Source: an uncultured Lysobacteraceae bacterium
GTDB lineage: Bacteria > Pseudomonadota > Gammaproteobacteria > Xanthomonadales > Rhodanobacteraceae
Length of the DNA: 16,937 nt
Assembly: GCA_946480705.1 (NCBI GenBank)
Contig: CAMLLF010000012.1
Coordinates: 1 to 16,937, forward strand
Direction: 5' to 3'
Below, one piece after another: positions 1 through 9,536 of this stretch. Each line of letters starts with the position of its first letter. Within the stretch, counting starts at the first letter, position 1. Below the pieces are notes generated by a model. That model ran no database searches. It was not told the DNA's origin and saw only the letters and a list, made by a program, of their open reading frames with translations. Both the position numbers and the translations under genes were made by a program.

Positions 1-3
1 ACC

Positions 4-489
4 TCAAATCCAGGCGCGGCCATTCGGATCCGTCCGCCACGGGCGGTGCGGCGGCAGTGACTCGACCGGGCACTCGCGGACGCCGTCGTCGCAGATCTCC
101 ACCGCGCTCGCGCAGGCGTCGCAGATCAGGAACGGCACCTGATGCGCCTCCTCCGGATGATGGCAGGACACGTAGGCGTTGATCGATTCGAGTTTGTGGA
201 TAAAGCTATTTTCGAGCAGGAAGTCGAGCGCGCGATAAACCGTCGGCGGCGCGGCGCCGGCGCGCTCGTCCTTGAGGCGGTCGAGCAGGTCGTAGGCTTT
301 CACCGGCTTGTCGCTCGCCGCGATCATCTCCAGCACGCGCAGACGCAGCGGCGTCAGGCGCAGGCCGCGCGCCTCGCACGCATCGGCGACCGTGCGCACG
401 AACGTGTCCGCGTCGTGACGATGCTCGTGCCGGCCATGCTTGTGACCGGCCGCATCATGGTCGTGGTCGTGACGGCGCGGTGCGTTCAT
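4..489 (-). CDS. zur: Zur-like Fur-family zinc uptake regulator, C-terminus apparently broken
   Basis: Fur-family transcriptional repressor, most like Zur, which in its zinc-bound form represses zinc-uptake genes. The winged-helix core covers about residues 30-100 and carries RLTPLRLRVLEMI and PPTVYRALDFLLE, followed by HKLESINAYVSCHH, all closely matching E. coli Zur as I recall it. The first zinc Cys pair is present (C123-D-A-C126). Residues 7-25 form an unusual histidine-rich leader with eight His. The family's second Cys pair near the C-terminus is missing: after about residue 139 the reading frame loses similarity and stops at 161. The frame reached by skipping one base ends in AAPGFEV at the window edge, which resembles the Zur segment just before that Cys pair, so a frameshift is likely. 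The ATG at 489 has AGGAA about 8 bases upstream, and the gene starts 25 bp after pmbA, suggesting co-transcription. Family assignment is firm; integrity is not. Confidence 0.85.
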   Translation of the reverse strand: MNAPRRHDHDHDAAGHKHGRHEHRHDADTFVRTVADACEARGLRLTPLRLRVLEMIAASDKPVKAYDLLDRLKDERAGAAPPTVYRALDFLLENSFIHKLESINAYVSCHHPEEAHQVPFLICDACASAVEICDDGVRECPVESLPPHRPWRTDPNGRAWI

Positions 490-514
490 GGCCGGTTCCT
501 GCAGCGGCGACCGG

Positions 515-1867
515 TCAGGCGCCGGCCACGGTCATGCGCTCGACAAGAATCGAGCCGCAAAGCACGTGCGAGCGCGGATCGACGTCGTTGCCGATCGCGA
601 CGATGTTCGCATAGACGTCGCGCAGGTTCGCCGCAATCGTGATTTCCTCGACCGGATACGCGATCACGCCGTTCTCGACCCAGAAACCCGCCGCACCACG
701 CGAATAGTCGCCGGTCACGCCGTTGACGCCCTGCCCCATGAGCTGCGTGACCAGGAGTCCCGTACCGAGCCTGCGCAGCATCGCCGGAAAATCGTCCGAT
801 CCGGTGCGCACGATGAGGTTGTGCACGCCGCCCGCGTTGCCCGTCGATGCAAGACCGAGCTTGCGCGCGGAGTAGCTCGACAGCAGATAGCGCTGCAGCA
901 CGCCGCCCTCGACGAGCGCGCTGCGCGTCGTCGCGACGCCTTCCGCATCGAATGCCGCGGACGCGTGACCGCGCGGCAGATGCGGATCTTCGATCAGATC
1001 CACGAATTCCGGCAGCACGCGCGTGCCGCAGGCATCGAGCAGGAAGCTCGCCTTGCGATACAGCGCGCCGCCGCTCACCGCGTTGAGCAGATGGCCGATC
1101 AGCGAACGCGCGACCTCGGGCGAAAACAGCACCGGGCACTGCCGCGTCGTCAGCGACTGCGCGCCGAGACGCGACAGCACGCGCTCGGCCGCCTTGCGGC
1201 CGATCTCGGCCGCCGGCTGGAAGTCGGCCGCCGCGCGCACCGAGTCGTACCAGTAGTCGCTCTGCATGCCGGATTCGTCCCCGGCCAGCAGCGACACGGA
1301 CAGCATGTGCCGCGTGCCGCGCTCGCGGCCGGTGAAGCCGTGCGAGTTCGCGTAGACCGCGAGCGCCTGGCCGGCCTGCACCGACGCGCCTTCGGAATTC
1401 GTGATGCCGGCGACGGCGCGGCCGGCATCCTCGATTTCCAGGCCCAGCGCGATCGCGCGCTCGACGTCGACGTCCCAGGGATGCCAGACATCGAGATCCG
1501 GAAAACGCGTCGCCATGCGCGCCGCGTCACCGAGCCCGGCGGCCGGATCGGACTCCGTGTACCGCGCGATCGCGCAGGCCTGCTCGACCGTCTTGGCCAC
1601 GGAATCGGGATTCAGGTCGGCCGTGCTGGCCGAGCCCTTGCGCTTGCCGAAATACACGGTGACGCCGACCGAGCGGTCGCGCGTGTGTTCGATGGTCTCG
1701 GTCTCGCCGAGACGCACGCTGACGTTGAGGCCCACGTCGATGCTCGCGGCGACCTCGGCCTCGTCCGCGCCGGCGGCCCGGCAGCGCCGCAGCACGTCCT
1801 CGGCGACTTCCGCGAGCCGGTCGAGCTCGGCGAGACTGGCGTCCTTGTTGGCGATCTCTGCACTCAC
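515..1867 (-). CDS. pmbA: PmbA/TldE, subunit of the TldD-TldE metalloprotease
   Basis: PmbA (TldE) is the subunit that pairs with TldD in a cytosolic metalloprotease that degrades unfolded peptides. In E. coli the complex matures microcin B17 and degrades the antitoxin CcdA. The 450-residue length equals that of E. coli PmbA. The C-terminal half carries the family signatures GAAGFWVENGVIAYPVEE, ITIAANLRDVYANI and the terminal GSILVERMTVAGA. As expected for this subunit it lacks the HExxxH zinc motif, which is in TldD. Start: GTG at 1867, chosen because AAGGA lies 6 bases upstream and an in-frame TAG lies two codons further up. It diverges from darP with only 39 bp between start codons, so its promoter may lie partly inside darP. 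zur follows 25 bp downstream. Confidence 0.96.
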   Translation of the reverse strand: MSAEIANKDASLAELDRLAEVAEDVLRRCRAAGADEAEVAASIDVGLNVSVRLGETETIEHTRDRSVGVTVYFGKRKGSASTADLNPDSVAKTVEQACAIARYTESDPAAGLGDAARMATRFPDLDVWHPWDVDVERAIALGLEIEDAGRAVAGITNSEGASVQAGQALAVYANSHGFTGRERGTRHMLSVSLLAGDESGMQSDYWYDSVRAAADFQPAAEIGRKAAERVLSRLGAQSLTTRQCPVLFSPEVARSLIGHLLNAVSGGALYRKASFLLDACGTRVLPEFVDLIEDPHLPRGHASAAFDAEGVATTRSALVEGGVLQRYLLSSYSARKLGLASTGNAGGVHNLIVRTGSDDFPAMLRRLGTGLLVTQLMGQGVNGVTGDYSRGAAGFWVENGVIAYPVEEITIAANLRDVYANIVAIGNDVDPRSHVLCGSILVERMTVAGA

Positions 1868-1873
1868 AGCCTA

Positions 1874-1878
1874 TCCTT
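1874..1878 (-). promoter_or_regulatory. Ribosome binding site deciding the pmbA GTG start
   Basis: AAGGA on the minus strand lies 6 bases before the GTG at 1867. No in-frame ATG is available upstream before a TAG stop, so this site supports GTG initiation. Confidence 0.6.
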
Positions 1879-1906
1879 TCCTTCTTTGCCGACACTGCAC
1901 CACGTC

Positions 1907-2458
1907 ATGCGCGACCACGACGACGAATTTCCCGAAGACGACGGCGACGATTCGCCGAGCCGCAGCCAGCGGCGCCGCGACGCGCTGGCCGTGTTCGAAC
2001 TGGCCGAGCGCCTCGTCGCGCTGACCGACGCGCAGCTCGGCCATCTCGCGCTCGATGAAGATCTGCTCGACGAAGTCGAGAAGGCCCGCCGCATCACGCA
2101 GCAGATCGCGCGCAAGCGCCAGATCCAGTTTCTCGCCAAGATCATGCGCCGGCGCGAGGACGAACTCCCGGCGATCCGTGCGCAGCTGGACCACGACCGC
2201 CAGCTCGCACGGCGCGAGACCGCCGAGCTGCATCGGCTCGAAGAATGGCGCGACCGGCTGATCGACGAGGGCGACGAAGCACTGACCGAACTGCTGCGCC
2301 AGTTCCCCTCGGCCGATCGCCAGCATCTGCGCCAGCTCGCACGCCAGGCGCGCACCGAGCGCCACGACAACCGGCCGCCGCACGCGTTCCGCGAGCTGTT
2401 CCGCGAGCTGCGCGCGCTGTTCGAAGGCGGAACTCCGGCCGACGACAGCGACGAGTAG
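1907..2458 (+). CDS. darP: DarP (YjgA), 50S ribosomal subunit assembly-associated protein (DUF615)
   Basis: DarP/YjgA is a small helical protein that associates with late 50S assembly intermediates near the peptidyl-transferase centre. The 183-residue length matches E. coli YjgA. Visible features are an acidic N-terminus (DDEFPEDDGDD), the family-typical SRSQRRRDALAVFELAERLV, then a helical body with RRITQQIARKRQIQFLAKIMR, and a C-terminal HAFRELFRELRALFE. The open frame extends far upstream, antisense through pmbA and zur. I chose the ATG at 1907 because family similarity starts there and it lies just outside the divergent pmbA gene; no strong Shine-Dalgarno is visible before it. It is the only complete plus-strand gene in the window, and its stop is 10 bp from that of the convergent tldD. 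Adjacency of yjgA and pmbA is also seen in E. coli. Confidence 0.93.
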   Translation: MRDHDDEFPEDDGDDSPSRSQRRRDALAVFELAERLVALTDAQLGHLALDEDLLDEVEKARRITQQIARKRQIQFLAKIMRRREDELPAIRAQLDHDRQLARRETAELHRLEEWRDRLIDEGDEALTELLRQFPSADRQHLRQLARQARTERHDNRPPHAFRELFRELRALFEGGTPADDSDE

Positions 2459-2468
2459 CGCGCAGCGG

Positions 2469-3911
2469 TCACGCCGCCGTTCCGCCGACGGTGATGCCGT
2501 CGATCTTGAGGCTCGGCTGGCCGACGCCGACCGGCACGCTCTGGCCGTCCTTGCCGCAGACGCCGACGCCTTCGTCGAGGCGCAGGTCGTTGCCGATCAT
2601 GCTGATGCGATTCATGACGTCGGGACCGGACCCGACCAGCGTCGCGCCCTTGACCGGTCGCGTGATCTTTCCGTCCTCGATCAGGTAGGCCTCGCTCGCC
2701 GAGAACGTGAAGCGGCCGTTCGTGATGTCGACCTGGCCGCCGCCGAAATTGACCGCATAGAGGCCGCGCTTGACCGAGGCGATGATTTCCGCCGGATCGT
2801 GCGAACCGCCGAGCATGTAGGTGTTCGTCATGCGCGGCATCGGCAGGTGCGCGAACGATTCGCGGCGGCCGTTGCCGGTCGAGCGCGTGCCCATGAGCCG
2901 CGCATTGAGCTTGTCCTGCATGTAGCCGCGCAGGATGCCGTCCTCGATCAGCACGGTGGACTCGGTCGGCACGCCCTCGTCGTCCACATTGAGAGAACCG
3001 CGCCTTCCCTGCAAAGTACCGTCGTCCACGACGGTGACGCCGGGCGCGGCCACGCGCTGGCCCATGCGGCCGGAGAATGCCGAGGTGCCCTTGCGGTTGA
3101 AATCGCCTTCGAGGCCGTGGCCGACGGCCTCGTGCAGCAGCACGCCGGGCCAGCCCGCGCCGAGCACGACCGGCATGCTGCCGGCCGGCGCGTCGACGGC
3201 GTCGAGATTCACGAGCGCAAGCCGCACGGCCTCGCGTGCCCAGGCCTGCGCGCGGCCGTTCGCGAGCAGCTCGGCGTAGTCGTAGCGCCCGCCGCCGCCG
3301 GAGCTGCCGGTCTCGCGGCGGCCGTTCTGCTCGGCGATGACCTGCACGTTGAAGCGCACCAGCGGCCGCACGTCGGCCGCGAGCGTGCCGTCCGCCGCCG
3401 CGACGAGCACGGTGTCGATGCCGGCGGCGACGCTGACGATGACCTGCGTCACGCGCGGATCGAGCGCGCGCGCGAACCCGTCGATCTCGCGCAGCAGCGC
3501 GATCTTGCCGGCGCTGTCGAGACTGTCGATCGGATCGATCGGACGATACAGCGCGCGGCCGTTGCTGATCGCGAGCGGCCGGCCGACGCCGTTCGCGCCG
3601 GCCTTGGCCACGGCGCGCGCGGCGCCGGCGGCTTCGAGCAGCTGCGGCAGCACGATCTCGTCGGAATACGCGAAGCCGGTCTTCTCGCCGGCCAGCGCAC
3701 GGACGCCGACGCCCTGCTCGATCGAATGATTGCCTTCCTTGACGATGCCGTCCTCGAGCACCCAGTGCTCGGAGCGCGCATGCTGGAAATACAGATCGGC
3801 CGCGTCGACGCCGGGTCCCATGAGCCGCGCGAACACGCGTTCGAGTTCGTTCGTGGAAAGGCCGCCGGGGCGCAACAGGCGTTCGCTCGCTTGCGCGATC
3901 ATCGAGTTCAT
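2469..3911 (-). CDS. tldD: TldD, zinc metalloprotease subunit of TldD-TldE
   Basis: TldD is the catalytic, zinc-carrying partner of PmbA/TldE in a peptide-degrading protease. The zinc motif HEAVGH (HExxxH) is at residues 260-265, followed by [19 protein letters not shown]. The C-terminus has the family-typical [20 protein letters not shown] and ends GITVGGTAA. With the start at ATG 3911 the protein has 480 residues, against 481 in E. coli. A GTG at 3986 would add 25 residues without family similarity, so I rejected it; GGAA precedes the chosen ATG by a suitable distance. It lies 116 bp downstream of yhdP, as in the E. coli rng-yhdP-tldD cluster, although some pseudomonads have a nitrilase-family gene in between. 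It converges on darP with a 10-bp gap, too short for a separate terminator for each gene. Confidence 0.97.
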   Translation of the reverse strand: MNSMIAQASERLLRPGGLSTNELERVFARLMGPGVDAADLYFQHARSEHWVLEDGIVKEGNHSIEQGVGVRALAGEKTGFAYSDEIVLPQLLEAAGAARAVAKAGANGVGRPLAISNGRALYRPIDPIDSLDSAGKIALLREIDGFARALDPRVTQVIVSVAAGIDTVLVAAADGTLAADVRPLVRFNVQVIAEQNGRRETGSSGGGGRYDYAELLANGRAQAWAREAVRLALVNLDAVDAPAGSMPVVLGAGWPGVLLHEAVGHGLEGDFNRKGTSAFSGRMGQRVAAPGVTVVDDGTLQGRRGSLNVDDEGVPTESTVLIEDGILRGYMQDKLNARLMGTRSTGNGRRESFAHLPMPRMTNTYMLGGSHDPAEIIASVKRGLYAVNFGGGQVDITNGRFTFSASEAYLIEDGKITRPVKGATLVGSGPDVMNRISMIGNDLRLDEGVGVCGKDGQSVPVGVGQPSLKIDGITVGGTAA

Positions 3912-4027
3912 CGGAATTCCAGCTGAGGCATTGCGCGGGAGATAAGGGCCGGAACGGTAGGCCACAAGGCGAGCGCAGGCAAGCACGGTCGCGCCCGCTC
4001 CGGCGGGTGAATGCAGGTAACGTGTTC

Positions 4028-7000
4028 CTATCGCCGATTCCCGTCGCGATCGGCCGGCGGCGGCTCGGGCGGAGACTCGACCAGCGGAGACTCGACCGGT
4101 GGAGAATCGACTGGCGGCGACAGTTCGGTCGAGTGCGCTTCGCCCGGAACGTCGCGATGCGCGCGCTGGCGCCCGCCCTCGCGCGAAATCAGCGTGATCT
4201 CGGGCTTTTCCCAGCTTCCGGTCACGTGGTACTTCGCGGTCGTGACCTGATTGATCGCCTTGTTGAACAAGGTCTGCACCGCAAGGCCGGCCGCCGCGCC
4301 GGCGGGGCCTCCGGCGAGTGCGCCGACGACGGTCAGCGCGCCGCCGACGCGCGGCGTGACGACCATCTGCTGGTCGTAGTCGCGCGCCTTGAGCCCGGTG
4401 CGTCCGCGAATCCGGATGTCGGCCGCGGGGCTCGCGATATGCAGATTCTCGGTCTGCGCATTGCCGTCGCCGAGCCGGAATTCGCCGTTGATCGACGTGA
4501 AGCTCATGCCGGTGCGGAAAAAGTCGCCGAAATCGAGCGCAAGCCGGCGCGGAATCTCGCGCACCGAGAACAGGCCGAACAGCCGTCCCATGCCGGGCTC
4601 GCCGTCGAGGATACGGCCGGCGTTGACGGAGAGCTTGAGCTTGCCTTCGAGCCGCGACAGCGCGAACGACGCGGGCGAGCCGTTCCAGTAGGCGTCGACA
4701 TGAGCGAGCGTCTGGCCGCCGTCGAACAATCCGGCGAAGCCGAGCGCGGCGAGCATGCGGCCGAGATTTTCCGAGGTCAGGTCGAGATCGACGTCCGAGC
4801 GATGCCGCTTGCCGTCACCGCTCCACTGGCCGCGCACGTGCATTTCCATGTCGTCGGAATGCGTCTCGAACTGCTCGATGCGCATGCCCTCGGCGTTCGG
4901 CAGCGACTCGAGCCGGGTTTCGCCGAGATTCGCGCTGCCCAGCCGGAAATCGCCGATCCACAGATGCAGCGGCGGAATCGCCGACGGCACGACGCCGTCG
5001 AGCGGATCGGTGTCGTCCGGCGGCGCCCCGGCCGGACGCGGCGGATCCGGCCAGTGCAAATGTTCAAATTGCGCGGTAATCCCGCGCTTCAACAGATCCA
5101 CGGTGGGAATCTGCAGCGTGCCCTGCAATTGCGCGCCGCTGAAGCTGATGCCGACCTGATCCGGCTGCCGCGCGAGCACGAGGCCGAGGTCGGCGAACTC
5201 GCGCACGCCGATCAGCGCCCTGTCGGCGCGCAGGTCGACCGAACGCAGCAGGCTCGGGCCCGCACCCGCGCCGACGCCGACGCCGGCCCAGCCCGACAGG
5301 TCGAGGCGGCGGCCACGCCCGACCACGGTCAGGCCCGCGTCGGGAATCTGCTCGGGCGGCGTGTTGCCGAGTGCGATCGCGCCGGCGAATTCCCGCTGCG
5401 CATCCGGCAGTCGCGCGCGCATCTGCAGCACGTCGGCAATCGCGACCGACAGCGGGCTGCCTTCCATCGGCAGGTTCAGCCGCACTTCCAGCGGCATCGC
5501 GTCGCCGGCGGGTTTGTCGAGCGGCGCCGGCAGATCGATCGCGGTGCCGCGCAGTTCCGAGCGCAAGGTCAGCTGCGCCGGTGTGTCGGCGCGCGGCACG
5601 GCGAGGGTGATCGTCCAATCCGAACGCCCCGAGAAACGCGGCCACCAAGGCTCGAGTACGGTCGCACCCTTGAACACGAGCTCCATCGGCAGATGGCCTT
5701 CGAGGCGCGCTTCCACGGCGTTCGTGCGGTCGGCAACGTCGTCGCCGAGCGCGAGCGAGAACGCGGCCGGATGGCCGGCCTTCTGCAGCGCGAGCGGGCC
5801 GGCGCGCATGCCGGTGTTCGTGAAGAAGATCTTGCCGCTCGCGTGCGCGAAATCCGTGTCCCATTTCTTCGCGACGATGGCCGCATCGCTCAGGGCGATC
5901 TCGCCCTTGACCGTGCTCCCGATGTCCGGCGCGAACGGCAGGTCGAGATGGAATTTCACGTCGGCCGTGCCGCCGATCTCCAACCCCTTGAGTTCCTTCG
6001 CGAAGCGCGTGCCGAGCGGCGATGCGTTGATGACGGCGAGCAGGTCGGGGCCGGCCCCCTCGCCTTCGACATCGAGCGAGAGCACGGCATCCTTGAACGA
6101 GGGAATGTCGGCAACGGCGCGTTTCGCGGTGGTGCCGAGCACGCGGCCGCCTTCGGTTTCCGCATGCATGCTCGAATTGAGAAATTCCGCGACGACGCTG
6201 ACGCCCTCGGCGCGCGGCCACGCGGGGTTGTAGTCGAGCGTGAGCCCGCTGATTTCGGCGCGCGCCTTGAACTGGCCCGAGTAATCGCGGATCGGCCAGT
6301 CGTCGAGGTCGCAGTGGATCGCGGCGCGCCCGCCGTCGATCGTGCCTGCGACGAGTCCGCGGTCGAGCCAGTCCATGGCCTTCTGCGACATGTCGCCGAT
6401 CGGCCAGAACTGCTTGGCGGCCGGTACGTCGCTGGGCAGCACGACGGCATAGAGATCGAGCAGCGGCTTGCCGCCGTCGGGCCGGAGTTCGACGCTGCCG
6501 CGCAGTTGCGTCGACACGCCGGGCGCGTCGACGTCCAGCGCGTCGGTCTCGACGCGCCAGCCGCCCTCGTCGAGCCGGAACGCGGCGATGCGGCCGGCCA
6601 GACGCTGCAGCGCGAGCGGCTGGCGGAACTTGCGCGCGTAGTTCAGCGTGGAACTCTGCGCCGGAAGATCGAGCACGAGCGCCGCGGCGTCGCCGTAGAG
6701 CTCGCCGTGCAGCGCCGTGAACCCGGGGACTTTGTCCACAGGTAAAAAACTCAATCCGTCGAGCACCGCGCTCACGTCGAAATCGTCGCGGCCGGCGTAG
6801 CGCAGCGAGACCCCGCGCAGTTGGCCCTGCAGCGCCGCGCGCGCCGGCCAGTCGGTCGCACGCTCCGGCGAGAACGGCAGCAGCGCCGCGATGCTCGCGA
6901 GATCGACCTGCGGTGCCGACAGCGCATAGCTCTCGCCTTCCCGGCGCAGCGTCAGCGCGGTGGCGATCGGATTCGTGCCGGCGCGGGCCGCGTGGAAGTC

Positions 7001-7936
7001 GGCGAGATCGAACGTCCAGCCGCCGGTGTCGCGCGTCCAGCGCGCCACGCCGCGCAGTTGCGCGAGCGACAGCGTCTTCGCGCCGTTGGCGGCGTCCGCC
7101 GGAGGCGCCGCCTCGATGCCGCCGACATCGACGGCGGCATGGATCGAAACGGGCGCGGCATCGCGCAGGCGCGCCCACATCTGTAGTTTTCCACTGCCCG
7201 TGCGCAGGCTGCGCCCCTGCCAGCTGAATCCCTGCGCGAGCGCGGCGAGATCGAGCGAGTCGCCGCCGAGATAGACGTTGCCGCTGCGCAGCTCCGCATC
7301 GAGTTCGGCGACGAACTGCAGCGGCTTGCTCTGCGGCGCATCGCGGCGCAGCACCGCGAGCACGCGGTGACGCCCGTCTTCGTTGAGCAGGCGCAGTTCG
7401 TTGATGCGCACGGCAGCGTCGATGCCCTGCGCCGCATCGACGACGCGGATGCGCGCGTCGCGCAGCACGACCGCGCCGAGCGCGAGCAGCGGACTGTCGC
7501 TGCTGCCGCCGTCGCCGGCGACGAGCCCCGACATCTGCCAGCTGCCGTCGTCGCGGCGCACGAGGTCGACATTGATGCCGGCGATGCGGAATTCGCTCCA
7601 GCGCCGCGTGCGGCCGAGCCAGGCGCCGAGATCGATACCGAGTTCCGCCTGCGGAATCACGAGCGGCGGTACGTTCACGTCGGCCGACGCGACATGCACG
7701 CCGTCGAGCCGCAGCAGCGGTCCGCCCTCGCCCCAGTAGCCCTGTACCTGATCGATGCTGACCGGGCGCTGCAGCTGATCCGACAGCAGCGCCTCGACGC
7801 GCGCCTTGTGCAGGCCGACCTGCGGCAGCAGCAGGCGCAGCAGTCCGACGAACACGGCCGCGAGAATCACGAGGCAGGCCAGGCCCAGGGTCAGCGCGAT
7901 GCGCGCGCGACGCAGGCGGCGGCGCCAGGGTGTCAC
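4028..7936 (-). CDS. yhdP: YhdP, AsmA-like inner-membrane protein of phospholipid transport
   Basis: YhdP is one of the large AsmA-like proteins that, with TamB and YdbH, move phospholipids from the inner to the outer membrane in E. coli. It is anchored in the inner membrane and spans the periplasm. Residues 1-12 are very basic ([10 protein letters not shown]) and are followed by one membrane segment at about 13-37 ([20 protein letters not shown]). The remaining roughly 1260 residues are a long beta-rich periplasmic domain, ending in an AsmA C-terminal-type region ([14 protein letters not shown]) and the family motif [11 protein letters not shown]. Length 1302 is close to the family norm of about 1270. 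Unusual is a proline-rich tail built of SPPVE-like pentapeptides at about residues 1273-1292. The ATG at 7936 lies 30 bp after rng, so the two are probably co-transcribed. Confidence 0.93.
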   Translation of the reverse strand: MTPWRRRLRRARIALTLGLACLVILAAVFVGLLRLLLPQVGLHKARVEALLSDQLQRPVSIDQVQGYWGEGGPLLRLDGVHVASADVNVPPLVIPQAELGIDLGAWLGRTRRWSEFRIAGINVDLVRRDDGSWQMSGLVAGDGGSSDSPLLALGAVVLRDARIRVVDAAQGIDAAVRINELRLLNEDGRHRVLAVLRRDAPQSKPLQFVAELDAELRSGNVYLGGDSLDLAALAQGFSWQGRSLRTGSGKLQMWARLRDAAPVSIHAAVDVGGIEAAPPADAANGAKTLSLAQLRGVARWTRDTGGWTFDLADFHAARAGTNPIATALTLRREGESYALSAPQVDLASIAALLPFSPERATDWPARAALQGQLRGVSLRYAGRDDFDVSAVLDGLSFLPVDKVPGFTALHGELYGDAAALVLDLPAQSSTLNYARKFRQPLALQRLAGRIAAFRLDEGGWRVETDALDVDAPGVSTQLRGSVELRPDGGKPLLDLYAVVLPSDVPAAKQFWPIGDMSQKAMDWLDRGLVAGTIDGGRAAIHCDLDDWPIRDYSGQFKARAEISGLTLDYNPAWPRAEGVSVVAEFLNSSMHAETEGGRVLGTTAKRAVADIPSFKDAVLSLDVEGEGAGPDLLAVINASPLGTRFAKELKGLEIGGTADVKFHLDLPFAPDIGSTVKGEIALSDAAIVAKKWDTDFAHASGKIFFTNTGMRAGPLALQKAGHPAAFSLALGDDVADRTNAVEARLEGHLPMELVFKGATVLEPWWPRFSGRSDWTITLAVPRADTPAQLTLRSELRGTAIDLPAPLDKPAGDAMPLEVRLNLPMEGSPLSVAIADVLQMRARLPDAQREFAGAIALGNTPPEQIPDAGLTVVGRGRRLDLSGWAGVGVGAGAGPSLLRSVDLRADRALIGVREFADLGLVLARQPDQVGISFSGAQLQGTLQIPTVDLLKRGITAQFEHLHWPDPPRPAGAPPDDTDPLDGVVPSAIPPLHLWIGDFRLGSANLGETRLESLPNAEGMRIEQFETHSDDMEMHVRGQWSGDGKRHRSDVDLDLTSENLGRMLAALGFAGLFDGGQTLAHVDAYWNGSPASFALSRLEGKLKLSVNAGRILDGEPGMGRLFGLFSVREIPRRLALDFGDFFRTGMSFTSINGEFRLGDGNAQTENLHIASPAADIRIRGRTGLKARDYDQQMVVTPRVGGALTVVGALAGGPAGAAAGLAVQTLFNKAINQVTTAKYHVTGSWEKPEITLISREGGRQRAHRDVPGEAHSTELSPPVDSPPVESPLVESPPEPPPADRDGNRR
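4061..4120 (-). repeat. 15-bp tandem repeat encoding SPP(V)E-type pentapeptides in the YhdP tail
   Basis: Three near-identical 15-bp units follow each other at 4071-4115 (plus strand GGAGACTCGACCAGC, GGAGACTCGACCGGT, GGAGAATCGACTGGC), with a more diverged unit at 4116-4130. Read on the minus strand in the yhdP frame they give [15 protein letters not shown] and SPPEP. Because the unit is a multiple of three, gain or loss of copies would keep the frame. Confidence 0.75.
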
Positions 7937-7966
7937 GGGCGGGCTACCGCGCCGGAACGGTAGCGC

Positions 7967-9451
7967 TCAGAGCAGGACCACATCGAACTGCTCCTGCGAA
8001 TAGTGCTCCTCGGGCTGGAAGCGGATGGTCTTGCGAATGAATTCCTCGAGTTCGGCGACCGCGGCCGATTCCTCTTCGAGGATGCGGCTGACCACTTTGG
8101 GCGCGGCCAGCACGAGCAGTTTTTCCGCATCGAACTGGCGCACGGCGCGCGTGATCTCGCGGAAGATTTCGTAGGTGACCGTCTCGGCGGTCTTCAGGCT
8201 GCCGCGGCCGCCGCATTCGGGGCACGGCTCACAGAGCTGGCGTTCGAGGCTCTCGGTCGTGCGCTTGCGCGTCATCTCGACGAGGCCCAGCGGCGACATG
8301 TCGTAGACCGTGGTCTTGGCGTGGTCGCGCGCGAGCGCCTTTTCCAGCGTGCGCAGCACCTGACGCTTGTGCTCCTCGTCGGTCATGTCGATGAAATCGA
8401 TGATGATGATGCCGCCGAGATTGCGCAGGCGCAGCTGCCGCGCTGCCGCCTGGGCCGCTTCGAGGTTGGTCCGGTAGACGGTCTCCTCGAGATTGCGGTG
8501 GCCGAGGAACGCGCCGGTGTTCACGTCGACCGTCGTCATCGCCTCGGTCTGGTCGACGATCAGATAGCCGCCGGATTTCAGCGGCACTTCCTTGCGCAGC
8601 GCGCGCTGGATTTCGTCCTCGACGCCGTAGAGATCGAAGATCGGCCGCTCGCCGGGATAGTGCTCGATGCGCTCGACGAGATCGGGCATGAACTGCTGGG
8701 TGAAACTGTGGATCTTGTCGTAGGTCTCGCGCGAATCGACGCGGACCTTCTCGATGTCGCGGCGCATGAGGTCGCGCAGCGCGCGCAGGCTCAGCGGCAG
8801 GTCTTCGTAGATGCGCGTACCGACGCGCGCCTGGCTGATGCCTTCCTGCACCGCCTGCCAGAGACGGCCGAGGTAATCGACGTCCTCGGCCAGCGCTTCG
8901 TGGGTCTGACCTTCGGCGTTCGTGCGGACGATGAAACCGAGCGTGCCGTCGCGGCCGAGCTGCTGCAGGCTTTCCTTCAATCGCGCGCGCTCGGCCTCGT
9001 CTTCGATGCGCACCGACACGCCGACCATGCGCGAATACGGCAGCAGCACGAGGTAGCGCGACGGAATCGACAGATGCGTGGTCAGGCGCGCGCCCTTGCT
9101 GCCGATCGGATCCTTGACCACTTGTACGACGAGTTCATGGCCTTCGCGCACGAGATCGAGGATCGGCGGCGTCGGGCCGCTCGGCGTGCCGCCTTCGGTC
9201 GCGTCGCCGACCAGCGACGGTGCGGCGCGCACGATGTCCGACGCATGCAGGAACGCCGCGCGCTCCAGGCCGATCTCGACGAACGCCGCCTGCATGCCGG
9301 GCATGACGCGGCTGACCTTGCCTTTGTAGATATTGCCGACATAGCCGCGGCGCTGCGCACGTTCGATGTGCACTTCCTGCAGCATGCCGTTTTCGACGAC
9401 GGCCACGCGCGTCTCGCGCGGCGTCACGTTGATCAGGATTTCTTCGCTCAC
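7967..9451 (-). CDS. rng: Ribonuclease G (RNase E/G family)
   Basis: RNase G is a cytosolic single-strand endoribonuclease that matures the 5' end of 16S rRNA and degrades some mRNAs. An S1 RNA-binding domain starts at about residue 35 (GYVGNIYKGKVSRVMPGMQAAF). The DNase I-like catalytic region has D309 in TTVDVNTGAF and D352 in IIIIDFIDM. The Zn-link CxxC is C410-PE-C413, used for dimerisation in this family. The protein ends YSQEQFDVVLL, as in E. coli RNase G, and lacks the long RNase E scaffold, so this is RNase G and not RNase E. The 494 residues are close to the 489 of E. coli. Start: GTG at 9451, supported by AAGGT 6 bases upstream. It is followed by yhdP after 30 bp and preceded by a promoter-like site. 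Confidence 0.97.
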   Translation of the reverse strand: MSEEILINVTPRETRVAVVENGMLQEVHIERAQRRGYVGNIYKGKVSRVMPGMQAAFVEIGLERAAFLHASDIVRAAPSLVGDATEGGTPSGPTPPILDLVREGHELVVQVVKDPIGSKGARLTTHLSIPSRYLVLLPYSRMVGVSVRIEDEAERARLKESLQQLGRDGTLGFIVRTNAEGQTHEALAEDVDYLGRLWQAVQEGISQARVGTRIYEDLPLSLRALRDLMRRDIEKVRVDSRETYDKIHSFTQQFMPDLVERIEHYPGERPIFDLYGVEDEIQRALRKEVPLKSGGYLIVDQTEAMTTVDVNTGAFLGHRNLEETVYRTNLEAAQAAARQLRLRNLGGIIIIDFIDMTDEEHKRQVLRTLEKALARDHAKTTVYDMSPLGLVEMTRKRTTESLERQLCEPCPECGGRGSLKTAETVTYEIFREITRAVRQFDAEKLLVLAAPKVVSRILEEESAAVAELEEFIRKTIRFQPEEHYSQEQFDVVLL

Positions 9452-9457
9452 CGAACT

Positions 9458-9462
9458 ACCTT
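9458..9462 (-). promoter_or_regulatory. Ribosome binding site for the rng GTG start
   Basis: AAGGT on the minus strand ends 6 bases before the GTG at 9451 and supports this non-ATG start. A short inverted repeat (TCAGC/GCTGA, 5-base loop, 9464-9478) lies directly upstream and could partly affect access to the site. Confidence 0.55.
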
Positions 9463-9536
9463 GTCAGCGGGCGGCTGAACCGCGCCTAGTGCAGGGACCT
9501 TCAGGAATCGAGGCCGGCGGACCGACGACGTTCCCG

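Noticed and set aside
488..1906. Upstream part of the plus-strand frame that contains darP, opposite pmbA and zur
   Set aside because: Low-complexity antisense shadow; DarP similarity begins only at the ATG at 1907.
3912..3986. Upstream GTG extension of tldD by 25 residues
   Set aside because: No family similarity in the added part, and the ATG at 3911 gives the normal TldD length.
3994..4007. CCCGC-TCCG-GCGGG hairpin downstream of yhdP
   Set aside because: Perfect but only 5 bp, and no T-run follows on the minus strand, so it does not qualify as an intrinsic terminator.
4007..6745. Long plus-strand open frame of 912 codons opposite yhdP
   Set aside because: It is the antisense of a clearly recognised gene, is full of Arg/Ala/Glu/His as expected from reversed high-GC codons, and has no recognisable domain.
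8003..9478. Plus-strand open frame of 491 codons opposite rng
   Set aside because: Antisense shadow of RNase G with no motif of its own.
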